Of a stretch of 64,000 nt of DNA, positions 45,072 to 54,704 are shown piece after piece; the first letter of the stretch is position 1, and each line of letters begins with the position of its first letter. The notes beneath the pieces were generated by a model. That model had not been told where the DNA came from. It did not search any database and worked only from the letters and a program-made list of their open reading frames with translations. A program made the translations under genes and the position numbers. The DNA comes from Salinisphaera sp963835375 (GTDB lineage Bacteria > Pseudomonadota > Gammaproteobacteria > Nevskiales > Salinisphaeraceae): assembly GCA_963835375.1 (NCBI GenBank), contig CAWIGB010000038.1, positions 372,001 to 436,000 on the forward strand, given 5' to 3'.

Positions 45072-45821
45072 ATGACCGACAAACCGAGGCCGAGTTACCG
45101 CCGCATCCTGCTCAAGCTCAGTGGTGAGGCCCTGATGGGCGGCGCGGATTTCGGTATTGCGGCCGAGGTGGTCGAGCGTCTGGCCGTGGAGATCCGCGAA
45201 CTGGTGGAGGCCCGGGTCCAGGTCGCGCTAGTGGTCGGTGGTGGCAACATATTCCGCGGCATCGGTCTGGCCGGGCGCGGAATGGATCGAGTCACGGGTG
45301 ATCAGATGGGCATGCTCGCGACCGTGATCAATGCGCTCGCGTTGCAGGATGCCGTTGAGCACGCCGGATTGAACGCCCGGGTGATGTCGGCGGTCCGGAT
45401 CAATCAGGTCTGCGAAGATTACATCCGCCGGCGTGCAATCCGGCACCTGGAAAAAGGCCGTGTGGTGATCTTCGCCGCCGGCACGGGTAACCCGTTCTTC
45501 ACCACCGACTCGGCCGCCAGCCTGCGCGCGATCGAGATCAACGCCGATCTCATGTTGAAGGCGACCAAGGTGGATGGCATCTACAGTGCGGACCCCTTGA
45601 CCGACGACAACGCGCGTCGCTATACCCATTTGACCTATGACGAAGTCATAGACCAGCGCCTGGCCGTGATGGATACCACCGCGATCGTGCTGTGCCGTGA
45701 CAACGGCATGCCGCTGCGGGTGTTCGACATCAACCGGCCGGGCGACTTGATGCGCATCGCCATGGGCGCCGACGATGTCGGCACCCTGGTCGATAACAAT
45801 ACGACGAGAGCCAATCGATGA
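45072..45821 (+). CDS. pyrH: Uridylate kinase
   Basis: Hexameric bacterial UMP kinase of the amino-acid kinase fold. 249 residues: YRRILLKLSGEALMG near residue 9, VVGGGNIFRG near 55, DQMGMLATVINALALQDA near 76, GTGNPFFTTDSAA near 137 and KATKVDGIYSADP near 163. The ATG at 45072 starts MTDKPRPSYRR; the frame upstream is short and unsupported. It overlaps frr by 4 bp (ATGA). Confidence 0.97.
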   Translation: MTDKPRPSYRRILLKLSGEALMGGADFGIAAEVVERLAVEIRELVEARVQVALVVGGGNIFRGIGLAGRGMDRVTGDQMGMLATVINALALQDAVEHAGLNARVMSAVRINQVCEDYIRRRAIRHLEKGRVVIFAAGTGNPFFTTDSAASLRAIEINADLMLKATKVDGIYSADPLTDDNARRYTHLTYDEVIDQRLAVMDTTAIVLCRDNGMPLRVFDINRPGDLMRIAMGADDVGTLVDNNTTRANR

Positions 45822-46375
45822 TCGACGATATCCACGACGACGCCAACAAGCGCATGGAAAAGACGGTCAGCGTCATGCGTGAGAATTTCTCCAAGATCCG
45901 CACCGGGCGGGCCAGCACCAGTCTGCTCGATCACGTGACGGTCGATTACTACGGCGTCGAGGTGCCGTTGAATCAGGCTGCGAACGTGGCTACCGAGGAC
46001 GCCCGAACGATCTCCATCATGCCCTACGAAAAGAGCATGGTTCAGAAGATCGAGAAGGCGATCATGACGGCCGACCTCGGACTCAATCCCTCGACTGCCG
46101 GCCAGGTGATCCGCGTGGTGTTGCCGCCGCTGACCGAGGAGCGGCGCAAGGATCTGGTCAAGGTGATACGCCAGGAGGCCGAGGATGCGCGCGTGGCCGT
46201 GCGCAACGTGCGCCGCGATGCCAACGCCGATCTCAAGGAGCTGGTCAAGGAAAAAGAGATTACCGAAGACGACCAGCACGACGGCGAGGAGCGGATCCAG
46301 AAGCTCACCGATCAGCATATCGAGCGCATCGACAACCTGCTCCAGGAAAAGGAGCAGGAACTGATGACGGTCTGA
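45818..46375 (+). CDS. frr: Ribosome recycling factor
   Basis: Releases ribosomes from mRNA after termination, with EF-G. 185 residues, the standard length. Conserved FSKIRTGRAS near residue 25, YYGVEVPLNQAANV near 45, SIMPYEKSM, GLNPSTAGQVIRVVLPPLTEERRK near 88 (quoted in part) and the C-terminal IERIDNLLQEKEQELM. It is translationally coupled to pyrH. Confidence 0.97.
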   Translation: MIDDIHDDANKRMEKTVSVMRENFSKIRTGRASTSLLDHVTVDYYGVEVPLNQAANVATEDARTISIMPYEKSMVQKIEKAIMTADLGLNPSTAGQVIRVVLPPLTEERRKDLVKVIRQEAEDARVAVRNVRRDANADLKELVKEKEITEDDQHDGEERIQKLTDQHIERIDNLLQEKEQELMTV

Positions 46376-46389
46376 TCGGCGCGCCGGAT

Positions 46390-47109
46390 ATGAGCACTCC
46401 AGAGCATGTGGCCGTCATCATGGACGGCAATGGTCGTTGGGCGAGCGGGCGCGGCTTGCCGCGTGCGGCCGGGCATCGCGCCGGCGCCAAGATCGCGCAC
46501 GAGATCGTTGAATCGGCCTCGAAGGCCGGCGTGGGCACGCTCACGCTGTTCGCCTTTTCCAGCGAGAACTGGAAACGTCCACGGACAGAGGTTCGCCTGC
46601 TCATGGATCTGCTGCGCCGCACGATCCGCAAGGAACTGGTGTCGCTGGACGCCAACAACGTCCGCATGCACTTCATCGGTGACCGCACTCGATTCTCCCG
46701 AGCGCTCGCCAATGAAATGCAGTCGGCCGAGGCGCGCACGGCCGAAAATACCGGCCTGCGGCTTTTGATCGCGGTGGACTACGGTGGCCGCTGGGACATC
46801 GTGGATCGGGCGCGCGCATTGGCCCGCGCCTGCGCCCGCGGTGAACTCGATCCCGAATCGATCACTGAGGAGTATTTCAGCCAAGGGTTGAGCCTCGGCT
46901 CGTTCAGTCCGCCGGATCTGTTCATCCGCACCGGCGGAGAGCGCCGCATCAGCAATTTCCTGCTGTGGGATCTGGCGTACAGCGAGCTTTATTTCACTGA
47001 CGTGCTCTGGCCGGACTTCGGCCCGGCTCGTCTTTACGACGCACTGGACTGGTATGCGGGCCGCGAACGGCGCTTCGGCAGTCTTGCGGCGCCCGTGGTC
47101 CAGCGCTGA
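46390..47109 (+). CDS. uppS: Undecaprenyl diphosphate synthase
   Basis: Cis-prenyltransferase making the C55 lipid carrier for cell-wall synthesis. 239 residues. VAVIMDGNGRWASGRGLPR near residue 8 contains the catalytic Asp and phosphate-binding loop, then FAFSSENWKRP near 54, DYGGRWDIV near 133 and PPDLFIRTGGERRISNFLLW near 178, the C-terminal signature. It follows frr after 14 bp and precedes cdsA. Confidence 0.96.
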   Translation: MSTPEHVAVIMDGNGRWASGRGLPRAAGHRAGAKIAHEIVESASKAGVGTLTLFAFSSENWKRPRTEVRLLMDLLRRTIRKELVSLDANNVRMHFIGDRTRFSRALANEMQSAEARTAENTGLRLLIAVDYGGRWDIVDRARALARACARGELDPESITEEYFSQGLSLGSFSPPDLFIRTGGERRISNFLLWDLAYSELYFTDVLWPDFGPARLYDALDWYAGRERRFGSLAAPVVQR

Positions 47110-47112
47110 CGA

Positions 47113-47943
47113 ATGCTGGGCACCCGGGTCCTCACAGCCGCGGTGGCGCTGCCGCTCGCGGTACTCGCTATCCTCTTTCTGCCGGCCATGGGCCTCGCAG
47201 CCGTGGTGGGCATGCTCATGCTTGCAGGGGCCTGGGAGTGGGCGGCGCTGAGCGGCCTGGCCGAACGCGGGCGTGTCGTGTTCACCGCCGTCGCCGCGCT
47301 GGTCATGGCGCTGGCACTGGGCTTGCGTGAATCCGGTGGCCCGGTGTCCAGCGACGTGGTCGTCCTCGGGCTCGCCGCGATCTTCTGGCTTGGCGCGGTG
47401 CAGCTCGTCATCCGGTTCCCGGCGCAATGGAATGCCACATTAGGCCATCGGCCGCTGGCGCTCGCGATCGGACTGATTGTGCTTGCCGCGCCCGTGGTGG
47501 CGGTTGCCTACATCGATCAGGCCGACCAGGGGTCTGTGCTGGTGCTGCTGCTGTGTCTGATGATCTGGGGCGCCGATACTGGCGCCTACGCGGCCGGGCG
47601 CACGCTCGGGCGGCACAAGCTGGTGCCGCGGGTCAGTCCGGGCAAGACGATGGAGGGCGCCGCCGGCGGCTTGCTGACCGCGATGATCATCGGTGCTCTC
47701 GGGGCGTTAGTGCTGGGCCTGGACGGCTGGCGTACACTCGGCATGGCGGTGCTCGGGGCCTGGATCGCAGCGATCTCTATCGTGGGCGATCTGACCATCA
47801 GCATGTTCAAGCGCTCGGCTGGCGTGAAGGACAGCGGGCGTCTGTTTCCCGGCCATGGCGGGGTGCTTGATCGCCTCGACAGCATGCTTGCGGCAGCGCC
47901 GTGGTTTGTCGTCGGTCTGCATCTGGTGCTGCAGGCGGCCTGA
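47113..47943 (+). CDS. cdsA: Phosphatidate cytidylyltransferase
   Basis: Makes CDP-diacylglycerol, the precursor of all phospholipids, in the inner membrane. 276 residues with about eight hydrophobic helices. The C-terminal signature SVAGVKDSG-type motif is seen as KRSAGVKDSGRLFPGHGGVLDR near residue 236 (quoted in two parts: KRSAGVKDSG and FPGHGGVLDR), with WGADTGAYAAGRTLGRH near 153. Starts 3 bp after uppS. In most gammaproteobacteria dxr follows; here the next gene is rseP after 124 bp. Confidence 0.95.
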   Translation: MLGTRVLTAAVALPLAVLAILFLPAMGLAAVVGMLMLAGAWEWAALSGLAERGRVVFTAVAALVMALALGLRESGGPVSSDVVVLGLAAIFWLGAVQLVIRFPAQWNATLGHRPLALAIGLIVLAAPVVAVAYIDQADQGSVLVLLLCLMIWGADTGAYAAGRTLGRHKLVPRVSPGKTMEGAAGGLLTAMIIGALGALVLGLDGWRTLGMAVLGAWIAAISIVGDLTISMFKRSAGVKDSGRLFPGHGGVLDRLDSMLAAAPWFVVGLHLVLQAA

Positions 47944-48067
47944 CCGCTGCGCCCAGCGAATCGTCCACACCGTCTCAGCGGTTGATCAGGGGTAGGATGC
48001 GTTACGAAGACCCACGGTATGAATTGCCCGGGTGTGCCTGCCCGCAATCGCTGGCGGGGCTTGGCCG

Positions 48068-49432
48068 ATGACGCAGTGGTTGATCTCGGCCGCGGCTTTC
48101 GTTGTGGCTATCGGTATTCTGGTTTCGATTCACGAGTTCGGCCATTACTGGGTCGCGCGTCGTCTCGGCGTGCGCGTGCTGCGATATTCGATCGGCTTCG
48201 GGCACAAGCTTGTCGGCTGGACCAGCCGGAAAACCGGGATCGAATACTGGTTGGCCGCCATTCCGCTGGGCGGCTACGTCAAGATGCTGGACGAGCGCGA
48301 GGCCCCCGTGCCGGACGCCGAAAAGCGTTACGCGTTCAATCGCGTGCATCCTTGGCGCCGGATTGCGATCGTCGCGGCCGGCCCCGGCGTGAACATATTA
48401 TTCGCCATTGCGGCCTACTGGCTCGTCCTGTTGCTGGGCGTGCCCGGCGTCAAGCCGATCCTGGGCACGCCGGAAGTCGGCACGCCTGCGGCGCGCGCCG
48501 GTTTTCATGCCAAGGATCGCGTGGTCGCGCTGGCGGATCAGCCGGTCGACGACTGGCAGGATCTGCGTCTGGCACTGATCGAACGGGGCCTGGACGGCAA
48601 GCCGGTACAGATCACGGTGAAAACGCCGGACGGCGGCGAACGTCGGCTCACGCTGGATCTGACCAACGCGCCGAGCGATCCCGAAAAGCTGTTCAAGCAG
48701 GTCGGGCTGACGCTGTATCAGCCGCCGGCAACGCCGCGTATCGGCCAGATCGAGCCGGATTCGCCGGCAGCGCGATCGACGCTCGCTCGCGGCGACGCGG
48801 TGCTGTCGGTCGACGGTCAGTCGATCGATTCCCCGCAGGCGCTGGTGGATGCGGTGCGTGCACACCCGGGTCAGCGCGTGAGCCTGAAGGTTCGGCGCGA
48901 TGGCCGAAGACGCAGCACGATCGATGTCCAGCTTGCCCGGCGCAAGACAGGCGAGGGCGGGGAAATCGGACATCTGGGTGCTGCCATCACGGTGGATCCC
49001 GCGGCCTGGCAGTCGATGCAGACCGTGCACCGGCTCGGCCCAGTGGCCGCGATCCCCGCGGCGGTGCAAAAGACCTGGGAACTCTCGACCCTGTCCGTGC
49101 GTCTGATCGGGCGGATGATCGTGGGGCAGATTTCCTGGCACAACGTGGGTGGTCCCATCCAGATCGCCACCTACGCCGGCCAGACCGCCCAGATCGGGCT
49201 GGTGGCCTTCATCAGTTTTCTGGCGTTCATCAGCGTCAACCTGGCGCTCATAAACCTGTTGCCAATCCCGGTGTTAGACGGGGGACATCTTCTGTATTAT
49301 GCGATCGAATGGATTCGGGGTCGGCCGCTTTCTGAGGCCGTCCAGGCCGCGGGCCAACAGGCGGGCATGGTCGCGTTGCTGATGCTGATGGCCTTGGCTT
49401 TCTATAACGATATCCTGCGCTTGCTCGGGTAG
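48068..49432 (+). CDS. rseP: Site-2 intramembrane protease RseP
   Basis: Membrane zinc protease that completes cleavage of the anti-sigma factor RseA and clears signal peptides. HEFGH at residues 22-26 is the zinc motif in the first helix. Two PDZ domains cover about 115-195 and 215-300, and the third-helix motif NLLPIPVLDGGH is near residue 395. 454 residues. I chose the ATG at 48068 (MTQWLISAAAFVVAIG) since the membrane segment must follow directly. It lies 11 bp before bamA. Confidence 0.95.
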   Translation: MTQWLISAAAFVVAIGILVSIHEFGHYWVARRLGVRVLRYSIGFGHKLVGWTSRKTGIEYWLAAIPLGGYVKMLDEREAPVPDAEKRYAFNRVHPWRRIAIVAAGPGVNILFAIAAYWLVLLLGVPGVKPILGTPEVGTPAARAGFHAKDRVVALADQPVDDWQDLRLALIERGLDGKPVQITVKTPDGGERRLTLDLTNAPSDPEKLFKQVGLTLYQPPATPRIGQIEPDSPAARSTLARGDAVLSVDGQSIDSPQALVDAVRAHPGQRVSLKVRRDGRRRSTIDVQLARRKTGEGGEIGHLGAAITVDPAAWQSMQTVHRLGPVAAIPAAVQKTWELSTLSVRLIGRMIVGQISWHNVGGPIQIATYAGQTAQIGLVAFISFLAFISVNLALINLLPIPVLDGGHLLYYAIEWIRGRPLSEAVQAAGQQAGMVALLMLMALAFYNDILRLLG

Positions 49433-49443
49433 AGGTTCCTTGT

Positions 49444-51792
49444 ATGAATGGAGTGGTAAAGCGTGCGGCAGGCGCGCTCTTGGTCATGTATGCGGCGGGC
49501 GCGTGGGCGCAGTCGTATGACTTCCAGATCGGCAACATCAAGGTCGAGGGGGTGCAGCGGCTGGAGCCGGGCACGGTCCTGACCTATCTGCCGGTCTCGG
49601 TGGGTGACCAGATGACCGAGGCGCGCGCTCAGCAATCGATTCGTGCGCTCTACGACTCGGGCCTGTTCGAGAACGTCGCCCTCGATCGGCGTGGCAATAC
49701 GCTGATCGTCAATGTCTCCGAGCGGCCGGAGATCGCCAGCTTCAAGATCGAGGGCAACAAGGCGATCGGCGGCGACAAGCTGAAGAAGGCGTTGAAGAAA
49801 CAGGGCCTGGCGCAGGGCGAGCTGTACAAGCGCTCGCTACTGGATTCGCTGCAGCAGGAGCTGCGGCGCCAGTACTATGCCAACGGCTACTACAGCGTGA
49901 AGATCAATACCAACGTCAAGGATCTCGGCAACAATCGGGTGGCGATCGACATCAAGGTCAAGGAAGGCCCGATCGCGTCGATCAAGGACATCAACATCAT
50001 CGGCAACCATCAGTTTTCCGATGATCAGCTCAAGAGCGTCTTCAAGCTGAAGTCGCACAAGGCGTTCTATACGCATCCGCTGACGTTCTGGAAGCATCCA
50101 GACCGCTATTCGCGCGAAAAGCTGGTCGGGGATCTGGAGTCGCTGAATTCGTTCTACCAGAACCGCGGCTACATTCGTTTCAACGTCACCTCGGTTCAGG
50201 TGTCGCTGTCGCCGGACAAGAAGAACGTGTTCCTCACGATCAACGTCGACGAGGGGTCGCAGTACAAGATCAAGAACTACAAGTTCGCCGGCGACATGAT
50301 CGTGCCGGAGGCGACGCTGCAACGGCTGGTCAAGGTCAAGGATGGCCAGATCTTCTCGCGCAAGAAGGTACAGGATTCAGCCGACGCGATTACCTCCGGC
50401 ATGGCCGACTTCGGTTATGCGTTCGCCAACGTCGACCCGCTGACCAAGATCGACGATGACAACAAGACGGTGGATCTGACTTTCTTCGTCAATCCGGGCA
50501 AGCGGACCTACGTCCGCAACATCATCTTCGACGGCAATTCAAAGACCAACGATCAGACGTTGCGGCGCGAGATGCGTCAGTTCGAGGGCGCGCCGTATTC
50601 GCGCCGCGCGGTGCAGCGTTCGCGTACTCGTCTGGCGCGCCTGCCGTTCATGCAGGACGTCAAGGTCAACACCAAGAAGGTGCCGGGCTCGGATGATCTG
50701 GTCGACGTCGACTACAACGTCACCGAACGAGCGGCGGGACAGATCAATGCCGGCATCGGCTACTCGAATTCGGAAGGCTTTCTGATCAACGGCGGCGTGA
50801 AGCACACGAACTTCCGCGGTACCGGCGACACCATCCAGATCAATGCCCAGACCAACTCTTATGCCAAGAGCGTGTCGGGCAGCTTTACCAATCCTTACTT
50901 CACCCCGGAAGGTGTTTCGCGCACCATCTCTGGGTTCTATCGCAAGACCAGCCAGCTGGTCAGAACCGGCTCGAGTTTCGACCTCAACTCCGTGGGCGGC
51001 GCCGTCACCTTTAATTTCCCGGTCACTGAGTACTCCAGCATCCGCGCCGGCCTGGGCATCGAGAACAATCAAATCGCCTCCACCATTAACAAAAATGGCA
51101 ATCAGGTGGTTTCCGATCAAGTTGCCAAGTTCGTGCGCGATAATGGCAAGAGCGCGCTCACCTATGAACTGCGCACCGGTTTCGAACGCGATACGCGTAA
51201 TCGCACCTATTTTGCGACTCGCGGTTCCGACACCCAGCTGCTGTTCAACATCAAGGGGCCGGGCTCCGATCTGGAGTATTACAAGGCGAGCATCGAGCAC
51301 CAGCGCTATCTGCGTGTCGGTTCGTGGATCCCGAAATTGTCGGACAAGGTGGTGCTGCAGCTCGACGGCAAGGTGGGTCAGACCGCGATCTGGGGCAAGG
51401 GCACGGACGTGCCGCCGTACGACAATTTCTTTGGTGGCGGCGCACAGTCGGTTCGCGGCTTCCGAAATGGTGGTCTCGGCCCGCAGGATTCGTTCGGCAA
51501 CCCCTATGGTGGCCAGTTCCTGACGACGCTGCAGACGGACCTTGTGATTCCGACCTTCCTCAAGTCCGACGACAAGACCACGCGGCTCAGCCTGTTCTAT
51601 GACATGGGCAACGTGTACGCCAACGCGAGCGATTTCAACGCCTCGAAGATGGGCAAGTCGGCCGGTGTGGCCTTTGATTGGTTCACGCCGTTCTTCGGTC
51701 TGCTGCGGGTCAGCTATGCACCTTATGTCAGCAAGGCGACGCGTAGCGATAACATCAACCGATTCCAGTTCTCTTTCGGCGCGAATTTCTAG
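49444..51792 (+). CDS. bamA: Outer membrane protein assembly factor BamA
   Basis: Central insertase for beta-barrel proteins. Signal peptide of about 22 residues (ends AWAQ), five POTRA repeats (about 25-425, with IKVEGVQRLEPGTVL at the first), then a 16-strand barrel. The barrel shows the VRGFRNGGLGP loop-6 motif near residue 660 and ends in Phe (FSFGANF), the C-terminal signal of outer-membrane barrels. 782 residues, a normal size. It lies between rseP and skp in the conserved envelope-biogenesis order. Confidence 0.97.
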   Translation: MNGVVKRAAGALLVMYAAGAWAQSYDFQIGNIKVEGVQRLEPGTVLTYLPVSVGDQMTEARAQQSIRALYDSGLFENVALDRRGNTLIVNVSERPEIASFKIEGNKAIGGDKLKKALKKQGLAQGELYKRSLLDSLQQELRRQYYANGYYSVKINTNVKDLGNNRVAIDIKVKEGPIASIKDINIIGNHQFSDDQLKSVFKLKSHKAFYTHPLTFWKHPDRYSREKLVGDLESLNSFYQNRGYIRFNVTSVQVSLSPDKKNVFLTINVDEGSQYKIKNYKFAGDMIVPEATLQRLVKVKDGQIFSRKKVQDSADAITSGMADFGYAFANVDPLTKIDDDNKTVDLTFFVNPGKRTYVRNIIFDGNSKTNDQTLRREMRQFEGAPYSRRAVQRSRTRLARLPFMQDVKVNTKKVPGSDDLVDVDYNVTERAAGQINAGIGYSNSEGFLINGGVKHTNFRGTGDTIQINAQTNSYAKSVSGSFTNPYFTPEGVSRTISGFYRKTSQLVRTGSSFDLNSVGGAVTFNFPVTEYSSIRAGLGIENNQIASTINKNGNQVVSDQVAKFVRDNGKSALTYELRTGFERDTRNRTYFATRGSDTQLLFNIKGPGSDLEYYKASIEHQRYLRVGSWIPKLSDKVVLQLDGKVGQTAIWGKGTDVPPYDNFFGGGAQSVRGFRNGGLGPQDSFGNPYGGQFLTTLQTDLVIPTFLKSDDKTTRLSLFYDMGNVYANASDFNASKMGKSAGVAFDWFTPFFGLLRVSYAPYVSKATRSDNINRFQFSFGANF

Positions 51793-51801
51793 GCGCGCGA
51801 C

Positions 51802-52392
51802 ATGATGCGAACGCTCGTGAATATCCGGTTCTGGCTGGTCGTGGCAATCCTGGGGTCGATGCTGACTGCCGGGGCCGCCGATGCTCAGCCGACCCGGCCG
51901 CCGCCAAAGATCGGGGTGGTCGACCTCGATCGCCTGGTGCGTGAGTCGCCCCAGGCGCAGAAGGCGAAGAGCAATATGGCCAAGCGCTTTGCGGCACGTA
52001 AGCATGCTCTGGAAAAAGCGTCGAGCGATCTGCAATCCGAGATCGACCGGCTCAAGGACAAGTCGGACTCGATGAGCGACGATCAGCGTGAGCAGCTGTC
52101 GTCCCGGATTCGGGACGACAAACACCAACTCCAGCTCAAGCAGTCGCAGTACAACGACGATGTGTCCGACGCCGAGCAGAAGGAACTCGACAACATGCGT
52201 TCGGACCTGCGTCACGTGATCGACGACTACGCCAGGAACAATGGCTATGACTTGATCGTGGGCGACTCGGTGCTCTATGCCAGCGATTCGGTAAACATCA
52301 CTGATGCCATATTGCAGCGGTTGAAGAAGCAGGCCGCCCAGAGCGCGGACCATGCACAGGGCTCGGCCGCCGACGCCAAGCAGGCCGATTAG
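51802..52392 (+). CDS. skp: Periplasmic chaperone Skp/OmpH
   Basis: Trimeric jellyfish-shaped chaperone for outer-membrane proteins. Signal peptide to about residue 28 (ends ADAQ), then KIGVVDLDRLVRESPQ, the family start of the body. A long helical, charged segment follows (about 50-130) and YDLIVGDSVLYASDSVNITDAIL near the end. 196 residues; the C-terminal 15 are an Ala-rich extra. Two tandem ATG codons at 51802 and 51805. It lies 9 bp after bamA. Confidence 0.92.
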   Translation: MMRTLVNIRFWLVVAILGSMLTAGAADAQPTRPPPKIGVVDLDRLVRESPQAQKAKSNMAKRFAARKHALEKASSDLQSEIDRLKDKSDSMSDDQREQLSSRIRDDKHQLQLKQSQYNDDVSDAEQKELDNMRSDLRHVIDDYARNNGYDLIVGDSVLYASDSVNITDAILQRLKKQAAQSADHAQGSAADAKQAD

Positions 52393-52404
52393 ACGAGGGC
52401 AGCC

Positions 52405-53450
52405 GTGGCCGACCCGATAGCGTCGAGAGGATACCGTGCAGACGATCTGGCTCGCCGATTCGAGCTGGAAAGAGTTGGTGACGGCGATGTTGTCGTCGAC
52501 GGTGTCTGTGCTCTCGAGCCGGGGCGCAAGCACGGGCTCGGTTTCGCCGAGACCGTTCGCCAGCGTGACCGGGTCTTGGCCAGCCGTGCCAGCCTCGTCA
52601 TCGTGCCGCGTGAACTGGCTGATATCGACGGCCCGCGTTGCTGGTCAGCGAGACCCCGAGGCTGAGCTTTGCACGCGTGGCCGCGGTCTTCGAACGCCCC
52701 GGCCCCGCGCCCGGCATCGCTGAAAGCGCGATCGTGGCGCCCACGGCGCGCGTCGCGGCCAGCGCCAGCGTCGGCGCCAATGCTGTGGTCGGTGAGCGCG
52801 CCTTCCTCGGTGAGGGGGTGGTCATCGGCGCCGGCAGCGTGATCGACGACGATGTCGATATCGGAACGGATACCGTGATCGGGACCTGCGTCGCGATTCG
52901 CGCGCGCACGACGATCGGCGCGCGGGTGCGTATCGGCTCGGGGGCGGTTCTCGGTGAGCGCGGCTTCGGGCTGGTCCCGGGGCCGGCTGGGCTTGAACCG
53001 GTGCCGCAGCTCGGCGGCGTGCGCATTGCCGACGATGTGGAGATCGGCGCCAACAGCACGATCGATCGAGGCGCGATCGACGATACCGTCGTGCGGACCG
53101 GGGCGAAGATCGACAACCAGGTCCACATTGCGCACAACTGTGTGATCGGCGAGCACACGGTGATTGCCGGCTGCACGGGGATCGCCGGGTCGACCCAGAT
53201 CGGTGCCCGCTGCATGATCGGCGGCGGGGTCGGCATCGGCGACCATGTCACCATTGCCGACGGCGTGATCATCACCGCCGCCAGCCAAGTGCCCAAGGAT
53301 ATCGCGGTCGAAGGGGTATACTCGTCGACCTTTCGTGCCATGCCGGCACGAAGTTGGCGCAAACGGCTGGCCCTGTTCCGGGCACTCGATCGGATCGAGG
53401 CCCGGCTGAAGCGCGTCGAGACTAAAAACGGGATTGCTGGAGACCCTTGA
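52405..53450 (+). CDS. lpxD: UDP-3-O-acylglucosamine N-acyltransferase, one apparent frameshift
   Basis: Third step of lipid A synthesis. The N-terminal uridine-binding domain (YRADDLARRFELERVGDGD, VCALEPGRKHGLGFAE, LVIVPRELADIDGPR) is in one frame. Near 52637 a base appears to be missing, and the protein resumes at LVSETPRLSFARVAAVFE, then a left-handed beta-helix of hexapeptide repeats with catalytic His in DNQVHIAHNCVIGEH. With one base added the product is 348 residues, as expected. The GTG at 52405 has a GAGGGC site. The stop overlaps fabZ (TGATG). It is an essential gene in most hosts, so a sequencing error is likely. Confidence 0.9.
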
Positions 53451-53908
53451 TGAACGAACAGGACGGAATCCGCGAGATCATGAAGAGGGTGCCACATCGG
53501 TACCCGTTTCTTCTGGTGGACCGGGTGCTCGAGTGCGAGCCGGGCAAATCGATCACGGCATTGAAGAATGTCACGGTCAACGAGCCGTTCTTCGGCGGCC
53601 ATTTCCCGGGTCATCCGGTCATGCCGGGCGTGTTGATTCTTGAAGCGCTGGCGCAGGCCGGCCTTATTCTCGGCATGCGTACGGTCGATGCCGACGATGG
53701 CACTATCGTGTATTTCGCCGGTATCGACAAGGCGCGCTTCAAGCGTCAGGTGGTGCCGGGCGACCAGTTGCTGCTCAAGCTCGAAATCGGTTCCGCCAAG
53801 AAGCGGCTGTGGCGCTTCGATGCCGAAGCCTGGGTGGGCGACGAACTGGCCTGCCGCGCGCAGGTCATGGCCATCCCGAGCAAACCGGCGAAAGAAGAGG
53901 TCGAGTAA
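53450..53908 (+). CDS. fabZ: 3-hydroxyacyl-ACP dehydratase FabZ
   Basis: Hot-dog-fold dehydratase of fatty acid elongation, which competes with LpxA for hydroxyacyl-ACP. 152 residues. PHRYPFLLVDRV near residue 13, catalytic His in FGGHFPGHPVMPG near 50 and catalytic Glu in LILEALAQ near 65. The ATG at 53450 is preferred over the adjacent TTG. A GGAGA site lies upstream inside lpxD. It overlaps lpxA by one base (TAATG). Confidence 0.96.
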   Translation: MNEQDGIREIMKRVPHRYPFLLVDRVLECEPGKSITALKNVTVNEPFFGGHFPGHPVMPGVLILEALAQAGLILGMRTVDADDGTIVYFAGIDKARFKRQVVPGDQLLLKLEIGSAKKRLWRFDAEAWVGDELACRAQVMAIPSKPAKEEVE

Positions 53909-54681
53909 TGCCGATCGACGCCTCGGCTCACGTCCACCCCGAAGCGCAGGTTGACGACGATGTCGATGTCGGGCCCTTCACGGTGATCGGGCCGCACGTG
54001 AAGATCGGAGCCGGCTCGAGCATCGGGCCGCATGCGGTCATCGATGGGCATACGACGATCGGCCGCAACAACACGGTCTCGCAGTTCGTTTCGCTTGGCG
54101 GCGAGCCGCAGCATCGCGGCTACCAGGGCGAGCCGACGGAACTGGTCATCGGCGACGGCAATACGTTTCGCGAGTATTGCAGCGTGCATCGCGGCACCAT
54201 GTTCGACCAGGGGGTGACCCGGATTGGCGACGATAACCTGCTCATGGCGTATACCCACGTGGCCCATGACTGCGTGCTGGGCAATGGCATCACCATGGCC
54301 AACGGCGCGAGCTTGGCCGGGCATGTGAATATCGGCGATCACTGCATCCTGGCCGGCTTCGCGCTCGTCTATCAGTTCCGTCATATCGGCACGCTGGCGT
54401 TTCTGGCCTACTGCAGCGGGGTGGTTCAGGACGTGCCGGCATTCGTGCGCTCGGCGGGTTCGCCGGCCGAGCCGCACGGGATCAACTCGATCGGCATGCG
54501 CCGTATTGGCTACTCGAACGACGAGATCGCCGCCGTCAAGAAAGCCTATCGCACGTTATATCGGTCCAAGATGCGACTGGCCGATGCCAAGGAAGCGATT
54601 CGTGAATACGCCCAGACGAGCCCGGCCGTGGCCACGATGCTCGCGTCGCTGGACAACGCCCAGCGCGGCATCATCCGCTGA
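53908..54681 (+). CDS. lpxA: UDP-N-acetylglucosamine acyltransferase
   Basis: First step of lipid A synthesis. 257 residues of left-handed beta-helix hexapeptides (VDVGPFTVIGPHVKIGAGSS near residue 17, quoted at full repeat) with catalytic His in THVAHDCVLGNG near 120 and a C-terminal helical domain (AVKKAYRTLYRSKM). The ATG at 53908 is fixed by the one-base overlap with fabZ. Acyl chain length cannot be judged reliably from sequence. Confidence 0.96.
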   Translation: MPIDASAHVHPEAQVDDDVDVGPFTVIGPHVKIGAGSSIGPHAVIDGHTTIGRNNTVSQFVSLGGEPQHRGYQGEPTELVIGDGNTFREYCSVHRGTMFDQGVTRIGDDNLLMAYTHVAHDCVLGNGITMANGASLAGHVNIGDHCILAGFALVYQFRHIGTLAFLAYCSGVVQDVPAFVRSAGSPAEPHGINSIGMRRIGYSNDEIAAVKKAYRTLYRSKMRLADAKEAIREYAQTSPAVATMLASLDNAQRGIIR

Positions 54682-54704
54682 TCGTCGGCCGCGACGGTCG
54701 CTCG

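Noticed and set aside
50539..52533. A 664-codon open frame on the minus strand opposite bamA and skp
   Set aside because: It is a shadow frame caused by high third-position GC in bamA and skp. Its translation has no family resemblance, while the plus strand carries clear known genes.
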